From a virus, in IMG/VR virus record IMGVR_UViG_3300033273_000484, positions 1-28,493 of that record: a DNA stretch of 28,493 nucleotides; one strand, written 5' to 3'. The position numbers were made by a program, and so were the translations under genes. The notes under the pieces are model-generated. The model was not told the origin of the DNA and made no database searches. It saw nothing but the letters and a program-made list of their open reading frames with translations. Positions 1 to 10,100 of the stretch are shown piece after piece; the stretch's first letter is position 1, and the number at the start of each line of letters is the position of its first letter.

Positions 1-2
1 AT

Positions 3-71
3 CTTGAATACGATCTAAGGTTTTCCAAGGTTACTCACGAACTGATAAATAACCCAGAAACCATTGCATGA
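3..71 (+). CDS. 3' end of an upstream gene (partial)
   Basis: An open frame enters from the left edge in frame 3 and reads 22 codons (starting LEYDLRFSK, ending NNPETIA) before a TGA at 69-71. The other two plus frames close within 18 bases, so this is the only frame that could carry a gene into the window. The product cannot be recognised from so short a tail. A late-promoter-like octamer lies inside it, as it does over the ends of other genes here. It could also be chance. Confidence 0.5.
   Translation, partial: LEYDLRFSKVTHELINNPETIA
44..51 (+). promoter_or_regulatory. Late-promoter-like octamer GATAAATA
   Basis: GATAAATA matches the T4 gp55-type late -10 consensus TATAAATA at seven of eight positions, and ATAAATA is the core I recall for T4-like cyanophages. 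It lies 64 bases upstream of the glycosyltransferase-like gene, farther than the other copies here, and inside the tail of the preceding frame. Confidence 0.45.
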
Positions 72-115
72 ATTGATTTGTGGTGGTAGAATAACAACAT
101 TGCAATTCTAAATTA

Positions 116-868
116 ATGTCTAAAGGATTTACAATTAAAGCAAAGGCTCCGACTGTCAAGAAAAAAGAAGATGAATTTGATCTGAATGCTGCTAAGGCAA
201 TGATCAAAGGTAAGAACATTGTGTTCTGTCTTCCAGGTCGTGGAGTCTCGTATATTTTTCTAAAGAATTTTGTACAACTCTGTTTTGATATTGTTCAGAA
301 CGGTGGTAGTATTCAGATTTCTCAGGACTACTCGTCCATGGTTAACTTTGCACGGTGTAAAGTACTGGGTGCGAATGTTCTCCGTGGTCCTAAACAAGTA
401 CCCTGGGATGGCAAACTCAAGTATGACTATCAACTTTGGATTGACTCTGACATTGTTTTCAACACAGAAGCTTTCTATCGTCTGATTGCAATGGACAAAG
501 ATATTGCAGCAGGTTGGTATATGACTGAAGATGGGAACACCACTTCCGTTGCTCACTGGCTTGAAGAAGATGACTTCAAGAATAACGGTGGTGTGATGAA
601 CCATGAAACTGGTGAGACGATGAGTAAGCGTCGTAAGCCTTTCACAGTTGACTACACTGGTTTCGGTTGGGTTCTGATTAAGGAAGGTGTCTTTGAGAAC
701 TTGGAGTATCCTTGGTTTGCTCCGAAGATGCAGGTGTTTGACTCTGGAGAAGTTCAAGACATGTGCGGCGAGGACGTATCTTTCTGTCTTGATGCGAAGG
801 AGGCGGGTTATGAGATCTGGTGTGATCCGAAGATCCGTGTGGGTCATGAGAAGACTCGTATTCTTTGA
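116..868 (+). CDS. GT-A-type glycosyltransferase-like protein
   Basis: This 250-residue protein probably transfers a sugar from a nucleotide-sugar donor. A hydrophobic strand ending in W-I-D-S-D (Asp110-Ser-Asp112) has the form of the metal-binding DxD motif of GT-A folds. Near the C-terminus, Gly-Glu-Asp-Val-Ser-Phe at 218-223, followed by an A-G-Y-E-I-W segment and His244, resembles the E-D...H end of family-2-like transferases. I see no signal peptide or membrane segment, so the enzyme should be cytosolic. The start at 116 gives a lysine-rich N-terminal tail (about 20 residues) before the fold; no strong ribosome site precedes it. Arginine codons are seven CGT and one CGG with no AGA, unlike the AGA-rich structural genes downstream. 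The acceptor is unknown: virion protein, host envelope glycan or phage DNA are all possible. Confidence 0.7.
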   Translation: MSKGFTIKAKAPTVKKKEDEFDLNAAKAMIKGKNIVFCLPGRGVSYIFLKNFVQLCFDIVQNGGSIQISQDYSSMVNFARCKVLGANVLRGPKQVPWDGKLKYDYQLWIDSDIVFNTEAFYRLIAMDKDIAAGWYMTEDGNTTSVAHWLEEDDFKNNGGVMNHETGETMSKRRKPFTVDYTGFGWVLIKEGVFENLEYPWFAPKMQVFDSGEVQDMCGEDVSFCLDAKEAGYEIWCDPKIRVGHEKTRIL

Positions 869-869
869 T

Positions 870-895
870 AAAAAATCGGCGCGTTTCGGCGCGTC
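870..895 (-). terminator. UUCG-type hairpin with A6 on its 5' side; minus-strand terminator form
   Basis: Bases 878-884 pair with 889-895 (GGCGCGT with GCGCGTC; five Watson-Crick and two G-T pairs) around a TTCG loop. Read on the minus strand it is a GC-rich stem with a GAAA loop followed by GA and six T (870-875), the usual intrinsic-terminator layout. On the plus strand no T tract follows, so there it may only protect the 3' end of the glycosyltransferase mRNA, whose stop is two bases before this feature. The sequence also reads as two copies of TCGGCGCGT. Confidence 0.45.
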
Positions 896-939
896 AAAAA
901 CCGCAAAAAATCACAAACGTATTCTAAGGTATTTTAATT

Positions 940-1089
940 ATGGCAGTTAAATCGAAAGTGGGTCTGGTGAAAGATGGTTTCATGCCTGGGAAGCCTAAAA
1001 AGACTCGTCAAGGTTCTAGTAAAAACACCATACTTTCAGCAACCTCTCGTAATAGTAAGAAAAGAGCATACAGAGGTCAAGGTCGATAA
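940..1089 (+). CDS. Small basic conserved-type phage protein
   Basis: This frame encodes 49 residues starting MAVKSKVGLVKDGF and ending AYRGQGR, rich in Lys, Arg and Ser, with no membrane segment. An AAGG at 926-929 could serve as a ribosome site, about ten bases before the ATG. I recall similar small basic ORFs beside baseplate genes in T4-like cyanophages, but the function is unknown to me. The charge suggests binding to nucleic acid or an acidic protein surface; that is inference. Its stop codon overlaps a late-promoter-like octamer for the next gene. Confidence 0.65.
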   Translation: MAVKSKVGLVKDGFMPGKPKKTRQGSSKNTILSATSRNSKKRAYRGQGR

Positions 1090-1092
1090 ATA
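1085..1092 (+). promoter_or_regulatory. Late-promoter-like octamer GATAAATA over a stop codon
   Basis: GATAAATA spans the TAA stop (1087-1089) of the 49-residue gene and lies 26 bases before the ATG of the next gene, the spacing expected for a T4-type late promoter. Confidence 0.55.
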
Positions 1093-1118
1093 CCTGTAAC
1101 GTATTTTAAAGGTGTATT

Positions 1119-1262
1119 ATGGGAGCAAAAGGACCCAATCCAGGAGATAATCCACCAGCAACTCCTGAAGGTACTTTGGATGCAAAGTATGATGTTGCAT
1201 CTAATGCAAAGGCACGTTCTCAAACCAAGAAGAACACTGCATCACCATTAGCAGCAGGTTGA
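1119..1262 (+). CDS. Small Pro/Ala/Asn-rich protein of unknown function
   Basis: This frame encodes 47 residues starting MGAKGPNPGDNPPATPEG and ending SPLAAG. The ATG is preceded at five bases by AAAGGTG, a good ribosome site, and the stop sits three bases before the next ATG, so the two genes are probably translated together. The composition is low in hydrophobic residues and likely disordered. I do not recognise a family. The late-promoter-like octamer, ribosome site and tight coupling favour a real gene over a chance frame. Confidence 0.6.
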   Translation: MGAKGPNPGDNPPATPEGTLDAKYDVASNAKARSQTKKNTASPLAAG

Positions 1263-1265
1263 TTT

Positions 1266-1790
1266 ATGTCTGAACGTGAATCTTATGTCCAGGAATGGAT
1301 AGAACAAGTTTCTAAAAAACATAAAGAACTTGGTGGTTTTGCCATTTGTCCATATGCATCTGGATCAGATACCTTAATTAAAGACACTCCGATTGATGAT
1401 ATTGTACCCGAACCAGGGTATGATGTCATCCTTTTTATTGTTGAAGACTTTTGGAAACCTGCGAAAATTAGAAAGTGGGTTGCAAAATATAACGAAAAGT
1501 ATCCACTCTATTGGTTTGTGGAAGACTTAGCGTGTGAAAATACATATATTAACGGAGTTAAAACAAATAATTCTCAACTTAATTTGATACTGTGTCAATC
1601 AAGAAGAAAGATTGCACAAATGCGTAAAAAATTAGCAAAAACTGACTACTACAATTATTGGAGCGAAGAATATTTGAACGAAGTTTTAGGTGATGACAAG
1701 AAATTGATACAAAAAATCAAAAATCCATGTCCATATCAAGCAAAAAAAGAGTTAATTGATGAAGTACTAGACTACGAATCTTCCAAATAG
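1266..1790 (+). CDS. Conserved-type phage protein of unknown function, 174 residues
   Basis: The protein is soluble with mixed alpha/beta character. Near residue 25 it has F-A-I-C-P-Y-A, which loosely recalls the CPFA signature of DUF1415 proteins, followed by a hydrophobic strand (YDVILFIVEDFW) and a basic helix (about residues 117-128). The C-terminal quarter is charged and helical. The ATG follows the previous stop by three bases, consistent with coupling. It resembles none of gp53, gp48 or gp54 as I remember them, so although it sits directly upstream of gp25 I do not assign a baseplate role. The DUF1415 link is only a weak suggestion. Confidence 0.6.
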   Translation: MSERESYVQEWIEQVSKKHKELGGFAICPYASGSDTLIKDTPIDDIVPEPGYDVILFIVEDFWKPAKIRKWVAKYNEKYPLYWFVEDLACENTYINGVKTNNSQLNLILCQSRRKIAQMRKKLAKTDYYNYWSEEYLNEVLGDDKKLIQKIKNPCPYQAKKELIDEVLDYESSK

Positions 1791-1827
1791 TCTTATACAT
1801 ATATTAAGTACCTCTTGTTTGCACTAA

Positions 1828-2268
1828 ATGGCCTTAGAAATTAGGGACATAGATAATTCTTCATTTAGATACAGGAAGACTTCTCGTAGTTTTAAGGATA
1901 TTAGCCTTACTTTTGCGAAAAATCCTGTCACAAATGATATATTGCCTATTAAAAATGAAGATGCAATCAAGAAGTCGGTGATGAACCTAGTTAAAACTAG
2001 ATTAGGTGAGCGTTTTTTTAACGATTTATTAGGTACTAGACTCGAAGACAGTCTTTTTGAGGTAGGAACTTCGTCACTCATCTACTCTTTGGAGAGTGAA
2101 ATTGCTATTTTATTAGAAAACTTTGAACCAAGGATCAACAATACCAAGGTTTTTGGTGAATATCAAGATGAATCCAACGATTTACTCCTTAGAATAACAT
2201 ATGATATTGTTGGATTACCAATTCCAACCCAAGAAATCGAATTTATCTTAGAACCCACTAGAATCTAA
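1828..2268 (+). CDS. gp25: Baseplate wedge protein gp25
   Basis: This 146-residue protein (T4 gp25 is 132) is the small wedge subunit that binds gp6 and starts sheath assembly at the baseplate; its family has a lysozyme-like fold without the enzyme activity. The N-F-E-P-R-I segment at 98-103 carries the conserved EPR signature of gp25-like proteins, and the region before it, with D-A-I-K-K-S-V-M-N-L-V and E-R-F-F, matches the family's helical part. The stop overlaps the start of gp6 by one base (TAATG), so the two are translationally coupled. No clear ribosome site precedes the ATG; the leader ends in CACTAA. An exact late-promoter octamer is absent upstream, with only TATACATATATT near 1794-1805. 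Confidence 0.92.
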   Translation: MALEIRDIDNSSFRYRKTSRSFKDISLTFAKNPVTNDILPIKNEDAIKKSVMNLVKTRLGERFFNDLLGTRLEDSLFEVGTSSLIYSLESEIAILLENFEPRINNTKVFGEYQDESNDLLLRITYDIVGLPIPTQEIEFILEPTRI

Positions 2269-4139
2269 TGTCCTTCAATCAGTTTACCAACTTAGATTTT
2301 AACGATCTAAGGACTCAAATTAAAGACTACCTTAGATCCAGTAGCGATTTTAGTGATTTTGACTTTGAAGGATCTAATTTTTCGGTCTTAATTGACCTAT
2401 TAGCGTACAACTCGTACATCACTGCGTTCAATACGAACATGACAGTGAATGAGGTGTTCCTTGATAGTGCAACATTGAGAGAAAATGTTGTTGCACTCGC
2501 TAGAAATATCGGATATACCCCAAGATCAGTCAGAGCAGCACGTGCTAAAGTGTCTTTTAACGTTATTTTGACCGATAGTACCGACGTTAGAACAGTTACT
2601 CTTCAAGCCGGACAAGTTGCACAGGGTGCTTTGACTCAAAGTAGTTATATTTACTCGATTCCTGAAGATTATACTGTTCAAGTTGATAGTCAAGGGGAAG
2701 CTCTTTTCGGAGATCTTGAAATTTATGAAGGAATTTTCGTAAAAAACACTTTTACTGTTGATGCATCTACTCCTAATCAGAGATTTATTCTTCCAAATGC
2801 AAATATTGACACTACAACAGTAAGAGTTAAGGTAAAAACTAACATAACTGAACAATATAGCGTTTTTGAGAACGTTTTGAACGTTAATGCGAACTCAAGA
2901 CTGTTTTTATTGCAAGAAATTTCCGATCAAAAGTATGAAGTTCGTTTTGGTGATGGAATTTTAGGTAAAAAACCAACTCCAGGGTCAATTATTGAAGTTT
3001 CTTACATTGTAAGTAACGGTAGAGAGGGAAATGGAGCTCAAAATTTCACTTTTTCGGGAATTTTAAAGGATAATAACGTAAATCCTATTACAACTGGAAT
3101 TTCTCTTCTAACAACTATCTCTCCCGCTCAAAATGGTGATAATATTGAAGATTTAGACTCCATCAAATATCTGGCACCTCGTGTATACTCCTCACAGCTA
3201 CGTGCCGTGACTGCCAGTGACTATAAAGGACTCATTCCATACATTTACACCAACGTAGACTCTGTAACCGCCTACGGGGGTGAAGAGTTGGATCCACCAG
3301 AATACGGAAAAGTCTTTATTTCCATTAAACCTAGGGGTGCGAATACACTTTCTCAACTTACGAAAGAAGAAATTGAAAGATCTTTAAAACAATACTCAAT
3401 TGCTGGTATTAAACCAGAATTGATTGATCTCAAATATCTTTTTGTTGAATTTGATACCACTGTTTATTATAATAAGAACCAAACTTCTGATGTTTCTGAA
3501 ATTAGAACAAAAGTACTTAATACATTGACTAATTACGCTTCTTCTAGCGATACTAATAACTTTGGTGGAAGAGTTAAGTATTCTAAGATCAATGCATTAA
3601 TAGATGATACGGATAGTGCAATTACTTCTAATATTACAAAAGTAAAAATGCGTAGAGATATGTCTCCCGCATTTAATACGTTCTCGACATATGAAATTTG
3701 TTTTGGAAATAGAGTTTACGTCAAAAAAGATGGGTATTCTATCAAATCTTCTGGATTTAAAATATCTGGAGTGAATGATACTCTTTATATGGGTGATATT
3801 GCAAATGATGATAGTTCTGGAAGAGTATTCTTCTTCAAACTAGTTAATAACAATCCATCTATTGTAAAAACTAACGCAGGAACAATTGATTACGTTAAAG
3901 GAGAAATTCTTCTTGATGTTGTAAATATAACATCTACTGCGTTAAATAATAATGTTATTGAAGTTCAGGCAATTCCTGAGTCAAATGATGTTATTGGATT
4001 GAAAGACTTATATCTCCAAATTGACGTTGGCAATTCTGTGGTAAATACAGTGGAGGATACTATTACCTCTGGCGAGAATACTGCTGCAACATTGTTTGTA
4101 CCTACATCTAGTTACCTAAACGGAAAGTTCACAAGATAA
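2268..4139 (+). CDS. gp6: Baseplate wedge protein gp6 (baseplate J-like)
   Basis: The 623-residue protein is close in length to T4 gp6 (660), which forms the wedge-joining ring of the baseplate with gp25 and gp53. The N-terminal helical part (about 29-86) has the D-F-E-G-S signature, then L-L-A-Y-N and a T-L-R-E-N-V-V segment ending in G-Y-T-P, as in T4 gp6. Roughly residues 300-470 fit the baseplate J-like core, with R-A-V-T-A-S-D-Y and Y-G-K-V-F-I-S-I-K-P. The last 150 residues are beta-rich. The start overlaps the gp25 stop, and gp7 begins one base after its stop, so gp25-gp6-gp7 form one translation unit. Confidence 0.93.
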   Translation: MSFNQFTNLDFNDLRTQIKDYLRSSSDFSDFDFEGSNFSVLIDLLAYNSYITAFNTNMTVNEVFLDSATLRENVVALARNIGYTPRSVRAARAKVSFNVILTDSTDVRTVTLQAGQVAQGALTQSSYIYSIPEDYTVQVDSQGEALFGDLEIYEGIFVKNTFTVDASTPNQRFILPNANIDTTTVRVKVKTNITEQYSVFENVLNVNANSRLFLLQEISDQKYEVRFGDGILGKKPTPGSIIEVSYIVSNGREGNGAQNFTFSGILKDNNVNPITTGISLLTTISPAQNGDNIEDLDSIKYLAPRVYSSQLRAVTASDYKGLIPYIYTNVDSVTAYGGEELDPPEYGKVFISIKPRGANTLSQLTKEEIERSLKQYSIAGIKPELIDLKYLFVEFDTTVYYNKNQTSDVSEIRTKVLNTLTNYASSSDTNNFGGRVKYSKINALIDDTDSAITSNITKVKMRRDMSPAFNTFSTYEICFGNRVYVKKDGYSIKSSGFKISGVNDTLYMGDIANDDSSGRVFFFKLVNNNPSIVKTNAGTIDYVKGEILLDVVNITSTALNNNVIEVQAIPESNDVIGLKDLYLQIDVGNSVVNTVEDTITSGENTAATLFVPTSSYLNGKFTR

Positions 4140-4140
4140 A

Positions 4141-7100
4141 ATGACAGAAAAGAGAGTTAGCATCAACGAGATTATCGAATCTCAGATTCCTGATTTCTTA
4201 CTACAGGATTCTCCTACGTTTACTAGTTTTCTTAAACAATACTACAAGTCATTAGACTTCCAAGGTGGTGCGGCTGATCTTGCAACAAATTTAAAACAAT
4301 ATAAGAATATTGAAAAATTTAGTATTAATAATCTGATCCCCTATACTGGATTAACTCAAGATATCAATGTTATTTCTGAAACAATATACGTAGCAAGTAC
4401 TTTAGGTTGGCCAGATAAAAATGGTCTCATTAAAATTGATAATGAAATAATTCACTATAAATCAAAAACTGATAATAGTTTCGAGGGGTGTTCTAGAGGT
4501 TTTAGTGCCATTGACTCGATCAAATCCGCGAGTGATAATGAATTCTTATCATTTAGAGTATCCTCTGCAGATTCTCATACTACAGGTACACTGGTACATA
4601 ACTTAAGTAATCTTTTTATAAAAGAGTTCTTCACCAAATTTAAAGCAGAGTTTTTACCTGGATTTGAAAATAGAAAATTTACTGACGGTGTAGATATTCA
4701 AAATATTTTAACCAGGGCTAAAGATTTTTATAGATCAAAAGGAACAGATCAATCATACAAAATTCTTTTCAAAGTTTTGTTTGGTCAAGATATTGAACTG
4801 ATTAAACCCCAGGACTACATGATAGTTCCTTCTGATAATAACTATTTTATAACTAAAAACGTACTGGTAGAAAAAGTTTCTGGGGGAAATCCTCTTCTTA
4901 TCAAAGGAGGAACTTTATTCCAAGAAGTTGCTGGTATTGGTACGGTATCATCATCAATTTACAATATTGAATATAGACCGATTGATGGTAAAGAGTTTTA
5001 TGAAATTTCTCTAGACTCTGCAGACTTTTCCAATCTTTTCCAAGTATCTGGAAAAACTAGATTATTGGAAGATGTTCCCGCAGGATCCACCAGCATATTG
5101 GTTGACTCTACTTTAGGATTTTCTCAGTCTGGGAATGTACATATAAAACCAAAGAATTCAAATAATTATATTAATGTTTCTTATACTGATAAGACTACTA
5201 ATCAATTTTTAGGTTGTTCTGGAATTACTAAAGAACTATCTTTTGCATCTCCTATTGTAGAAGATAAGTTTGCTTACAGTTATATTGGTTTTGGTCAAAC
5301 ATCAAAAGTTGATTTTTTATTGTCAAATATTGTAGATAGTGTAGATTTTTCTGAAACTACTAATCTAAAGGTGGGAGACAAAATATCTCTTTCTGGTTTT
5401 GGTAAAGATCTAAAAGACTTTAGTGAATTTAATACTTGGATTTATAACGTACCTACTAATCACACCCTTGATGCGGTAAATCAAGTAGATACAAATAAAT
5501 TTAGAATTGATATACGAAATCTGGTAAATTTATATATTGGAGAACCAGTAAAATTATATGATAATGACAGAAATGTTTGTAATGGAACTGTTGTAGATAT
5601 TATCTACCCAAGTTTAGATGAAAAGAGGAAATATGCTAAACAAGCAGTAATTCAAGTCACTTCTCAAGAATACAATCCTATTGACTCTACAACTCTCGCT
5701 AGAGTTGTGGTAAGAACTAACCACTTTACTAATTTCTTCCAAGATATCTCTGATATCCCTGCAGGAATTCAAAATAGTTATATTGATTTTAAAGAAGAGT
5801 TTTTCTATGTAACTTCAACTGGTTCTCCTAACTATGAAATTTTTGCTACTGATACAAAAACAGAGGTAAGTGTAAGTGGAGTTAATACTTCTAAAATTCT
5901 TGAGTCTACAAATCATAGATTTTATGATGGGGAAAACATATATTTTATTCCGACTGACGCACAAGCTGTTGGAGTAGATACTGGATTTTATTTTCTCAGT
6001 AGACGCAATAACGACTCCTTCTCACTTGCGTTCAGTAAGGCAGATTCTTTTGGTAATAAACATATTGCCTTTACTCCAAATGGTGGCGTTGTTGGTAATA
6101 TCTATCGTTCTTCTTATGAAAACAGAACGATTAAAAATCAAAAATTATTCAAAAAATTTGGACTTAAGAGAAGTAAATCATTCTTTGATGATAAAAATAG
6201 AAGATCTACTGAAAATAGACAAGTTGGACTTCTTGCAAATGGAGTAGAAATTCTTTCACCTACCCTCTTTGATGAAAATGTCTATCATGGGCCAATCACC
6301 AGTATTGAAGTTACCAATTCTGGTAAAAATTATGATGTTATCAATCCACCAAAACTCGAAATAGTAGATTCTCAAGGATCTGGTTGTAAAGGTATTGTAA
6401 ACGTATCTGGATCTGTAGAGGAGGTTAAAGTAGTTAAACCTGGTATTGGATATGCTACTAAACCAGATATTTCTATTACTGGTGGTAATGGAGTTGGTTG
6501 CGTTCTAGAGTCCAACTTAGTTAAATCTAGAACTATACTTAAATTTAAACCAAATCAACCAAATATTGATATCGCTGCCGATCTTATTTCTTTCGATGAC
6601 GATCATAATCTTCAATTAGGCGAAGAAGTAATTTATAATGCAAACGGCAATACCTCTATAGGTGGATTAGTTTCTGATGCACACTACTATGTTGCAACAC
6701 CAACCTCAAAGGTAGTAAAACTTCATAGTTCTCCCCAAGATGCAGTCGCTGGAATTAATACAGTCAATATTACTGCAATTAGTTCTGGTTCTCATGCAAT
6801 TGAGACATTGACGGTAAAAAATACCATCAGCACAATTTACGTTAAAGAAAAGGGTAGTGGATATTCTAATAGAACTATTACTGTTCCATCTTTTTCAAGT
6901 TACGGAAGTATTTCTGGAATTAATACTTATGATTCATATATTGTTGCAAGAGGTCATGGTTTTAGTGAGGGTGATATTGTTCACTATTCGTCTACAGGAA
7001 CCCCTATATCGGGGATGACGACAACTTCCGACTACTATATTCATGTAATTGATGCAAACCGTTTCAGAGTCTCTGTGGCGGATACTATTACTCCGAATTC

Positions 7101-10100
7101 AAATTATGAAGAAGACAAATATATTAGATTTACAAATATCGGTGTAGGAACCCACTCATTTTTCTATCCTAAGATTACTATTCAAATTAAAACTACTTCT
7201 GAACAAGGGGATATTGAAGTTGTAGAACCAGAACTTGAAGCAAAGATTCTTGGTTCAATTACTGATGTTTTTGTTGAGAATGGTGGTGTTTCATATGGAT
7301 GTACAAGTCAATTAAATTATCATAGAAGACCAGAAGTTAGAACTACAAAAATTAGTTCAAAAGCTATTATTTCTCCCATCATTGTTGATGGTAAAATTGT
7401 TGATGTAAAAATTATTAATAAAGGTCACGGATATCGATTAGACTCGGATATTATTGTAACTGGAGAGGGTGCGTTTGCTGATCTTATTCCTGTTGTTGAA
7501 GAAGGAAAAATTACAGCAGTTAATGTACTAAATGGTGGTGTAGGTTATGGTAAATCTAATACCGAACTTTCTGTAGAACCTAGAGGTAGAGGGGCTAAAT
7601 TCTTAGCTAATGTCAAGAATTGGAAAGTTAATCAAGTTGAAAAACTAAAGAATTCTATTTCTGAAGAAGATGATGGATATTTTATTCCAAGTAGAAATGA
7701 AGATTTACAATTACAATTTGTCAACTTCTTTGCACCTAAAAAGTTAAGAAGACAACTTGGAGATAATTTTACAGAAAATAATACAGAATCTCCGAATACA
7801 AAAGTACATTCCCCGATTATTGGATTTGCTTATGATGGAAATCCTATCTATGGTCCATACGGTTATGAAAATATTACTGGAGGTGGAGTAAGAAAAATTG
7901 ATCCAGGTTATGAAATTGATTTGGATTTGACGCCTGGTATCAGACCACCAGCTCCTGAATTTACTGCTGGATTTTTTATAGAAGACTACAAGTTTACTGG
8001 TTCTGGAGATCTTGATGAAAGTAATGGAAGATTCTGTAAGACGCCAGAATATCCAGATGGAATATATGCATACTTCACTTCAATCGTTACCGATAGTACT
8101 GGTAGATCAACTCCCACATATCCATATTTTATTGGTCCATATTTTTATGGACAACCTTTTGAAGAAAACTTTTTACCTTCTATAAATCAGGATAAAGATT
8201 TAACAAAATATGGACTAACCAGAAACGTTTCTCCATATTATATTTCATCCACAGATTCTGAATATCCACTTATCGATAAAATTAACGATAAGTATAAACA
8301 AGAGTTTAGAGTTTCTGAAATTAGAACCTCTGGTATTAAGGATACTTCTATCTTTGCTGCGGGTGATAATTATCAAGTTGGAGATACACTTGTAATTGAA
8401 AAAAGAGGTGATACTGGAAGTGGTGCAAATATTGCAGTCTCAAAGGTTAAAGGAAAAACCATTGATACTTTTAGTGTAAATGAAACTGTAGTAGAAGGAG
8501 TTGTATTCGATCTTAAGAAGAAAAATACAGTAACCGCAAGGTTGTCGGACCCACACAATATTCTTAATGGGGAGATTATCAATATCTCTGGAATATCCAC
8601 TATAACTTCAGAACTTATTGAGGGCGATAGACCCGTTTTTGTAAAACAGAAGAAAACAAAACTGACTACAAGTATGACTGTTAGTCAGTCTGGAGTTACA
8701 ACAACAATTTATGTAAATGATATTAGTGGATTCAAAGTCGATGATATGATCGGCATTGGAACAGAAGAATGTAGGATTATTAGAATTGATAGTGAAAACT
8801 CTGCCTTTGATATTAATAGAATTCGATATCCAGGAATTCATACAGCACGAGTTGATGATGTAACCCTTCTTCCAACAGTATTTGATTTTACTCTTACTAA
8901 TGATGAAATACCAAGTGATTATGTATACACAAATGAGGTTACTTACTTCGATCCAAAAGTAACAGTTGGTACTGGAACTACTGGTGGAGTTAGAGAAGTT
9001 CTTGGTGTTGGGGGGACTATTGTTCAATATAGAACTATACCTAGCCGTAGTATCTACCTTCCAGGACATAAGTTCTTTACAGGACAAAAACTAACATATC
9101 ATGTCGGTCTCGCTGGAACATCTCTGGTAATAAACAATGTTGGATCTGCTTCTTCTATTGTTCTTCAAGATGGCCAAGAAGTTTATGCTGTAAATCTCGG
9201 TAAAGATCATATTGGATTATCTACAATAGGGTTTACCTCAACAACTGGAATTGGAACACAGTTAAGTTCTGCAGAATTTGTCAATTTTAATGATATATTC
9301 CCGACCATTGGTTACGCACACTCATTACGTACAACTTATTCAGATATTACTGGTTCTGTTGAAAGATATAGTGTAAACGTAGGCACTACAACTTCCCATG
9401 GATTGACTTCTGGGGATAGAATTACCCTATCTATCAATAATAGAGAAACAGAATCTATAAAAATTCTTTATAATCCTATTATAAGAAAACTTACAACAGG
9501 ACCAATTAGTTTTGCTTCAACTGCAGTCAATGTCGATGATAATACTATCAACTTACCTGGAGAAGATTTAAAGTCTGGTGATAAAGTTGTGTATTATGCA
9601 ACTACTTCGGCTTCTGGTCTAGTAAATGATACTTGTTACTATGTGCTGAAAGAAGATCGTGATAAAATTAAATTATGTCAATATAAGACTGATGTTGAAA
9701 AAGGAATTTCCGTAGACATTGACGGTACTGGGGGTGCGGTACAGAATCTTTATAAGGTTAATCCTGCAATTAGAGCTATCAAAAATGATACCATAACCTT
9801 TGATGTTTCTGATCCCAGTGTTTCTGAAATGGCACTAGAATTTTATGAAGATCCTGATTTTACCAGAAGAATTGAACTGATTGGTTCAGAAGAACTTGGT
9901 TTTGCTATTAACAGAACTGGAACACCTGGAACAGCTGATGCTAAGGTTGAGATACAAACAACTTTTGAAGATGTACCAAGAACTTTATTTTATACACTAG
10001 TTCCAAAGGGACCTATTGATGAAAGAAAGAATCAAATATCTAGAGATGAATCTGTTTTTGGTGCAAATAAATTAGAAATTTATCCACACTCACTAAACAC

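Noticed and set aside
260-847. Minus-strand open frame of 195 codons opposite the glycosyltransferase-like gene
   Set aside because: It lies wholly opposite a plus-strand gene with recognisable motifs, shows no family motif, and has no ribosome site or promoter.
876-894. Tandem TCGGCGCGT repeat as a possible attachment site
   Set aside because: No integrase or matching second site is seen, and the repeat is better explained as the two arms of a hairpin.
687-950. Second plus-strand frame running across the end of the transferase gene
   Set aside because: It is an Arg/Val-rich frame shadow of the transferase gene, and its end overlaps the start of the better-supported 49-residue gene.
1794-1805. 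TATACATATATT upstream of gp25 as a late promoter
   Set aside because: It does not match the ATAAATA core seen at the other genes; AT-rich DNA alone could give it.
8608-9087. Minus-strand open frame of 159 codons inside gp7
   Set aside because: Its product is rich in Asn, Ser and Ile, as expected from reading AT-rich coding DNA backwards, and it lies opposite continuous gp7 sequence.
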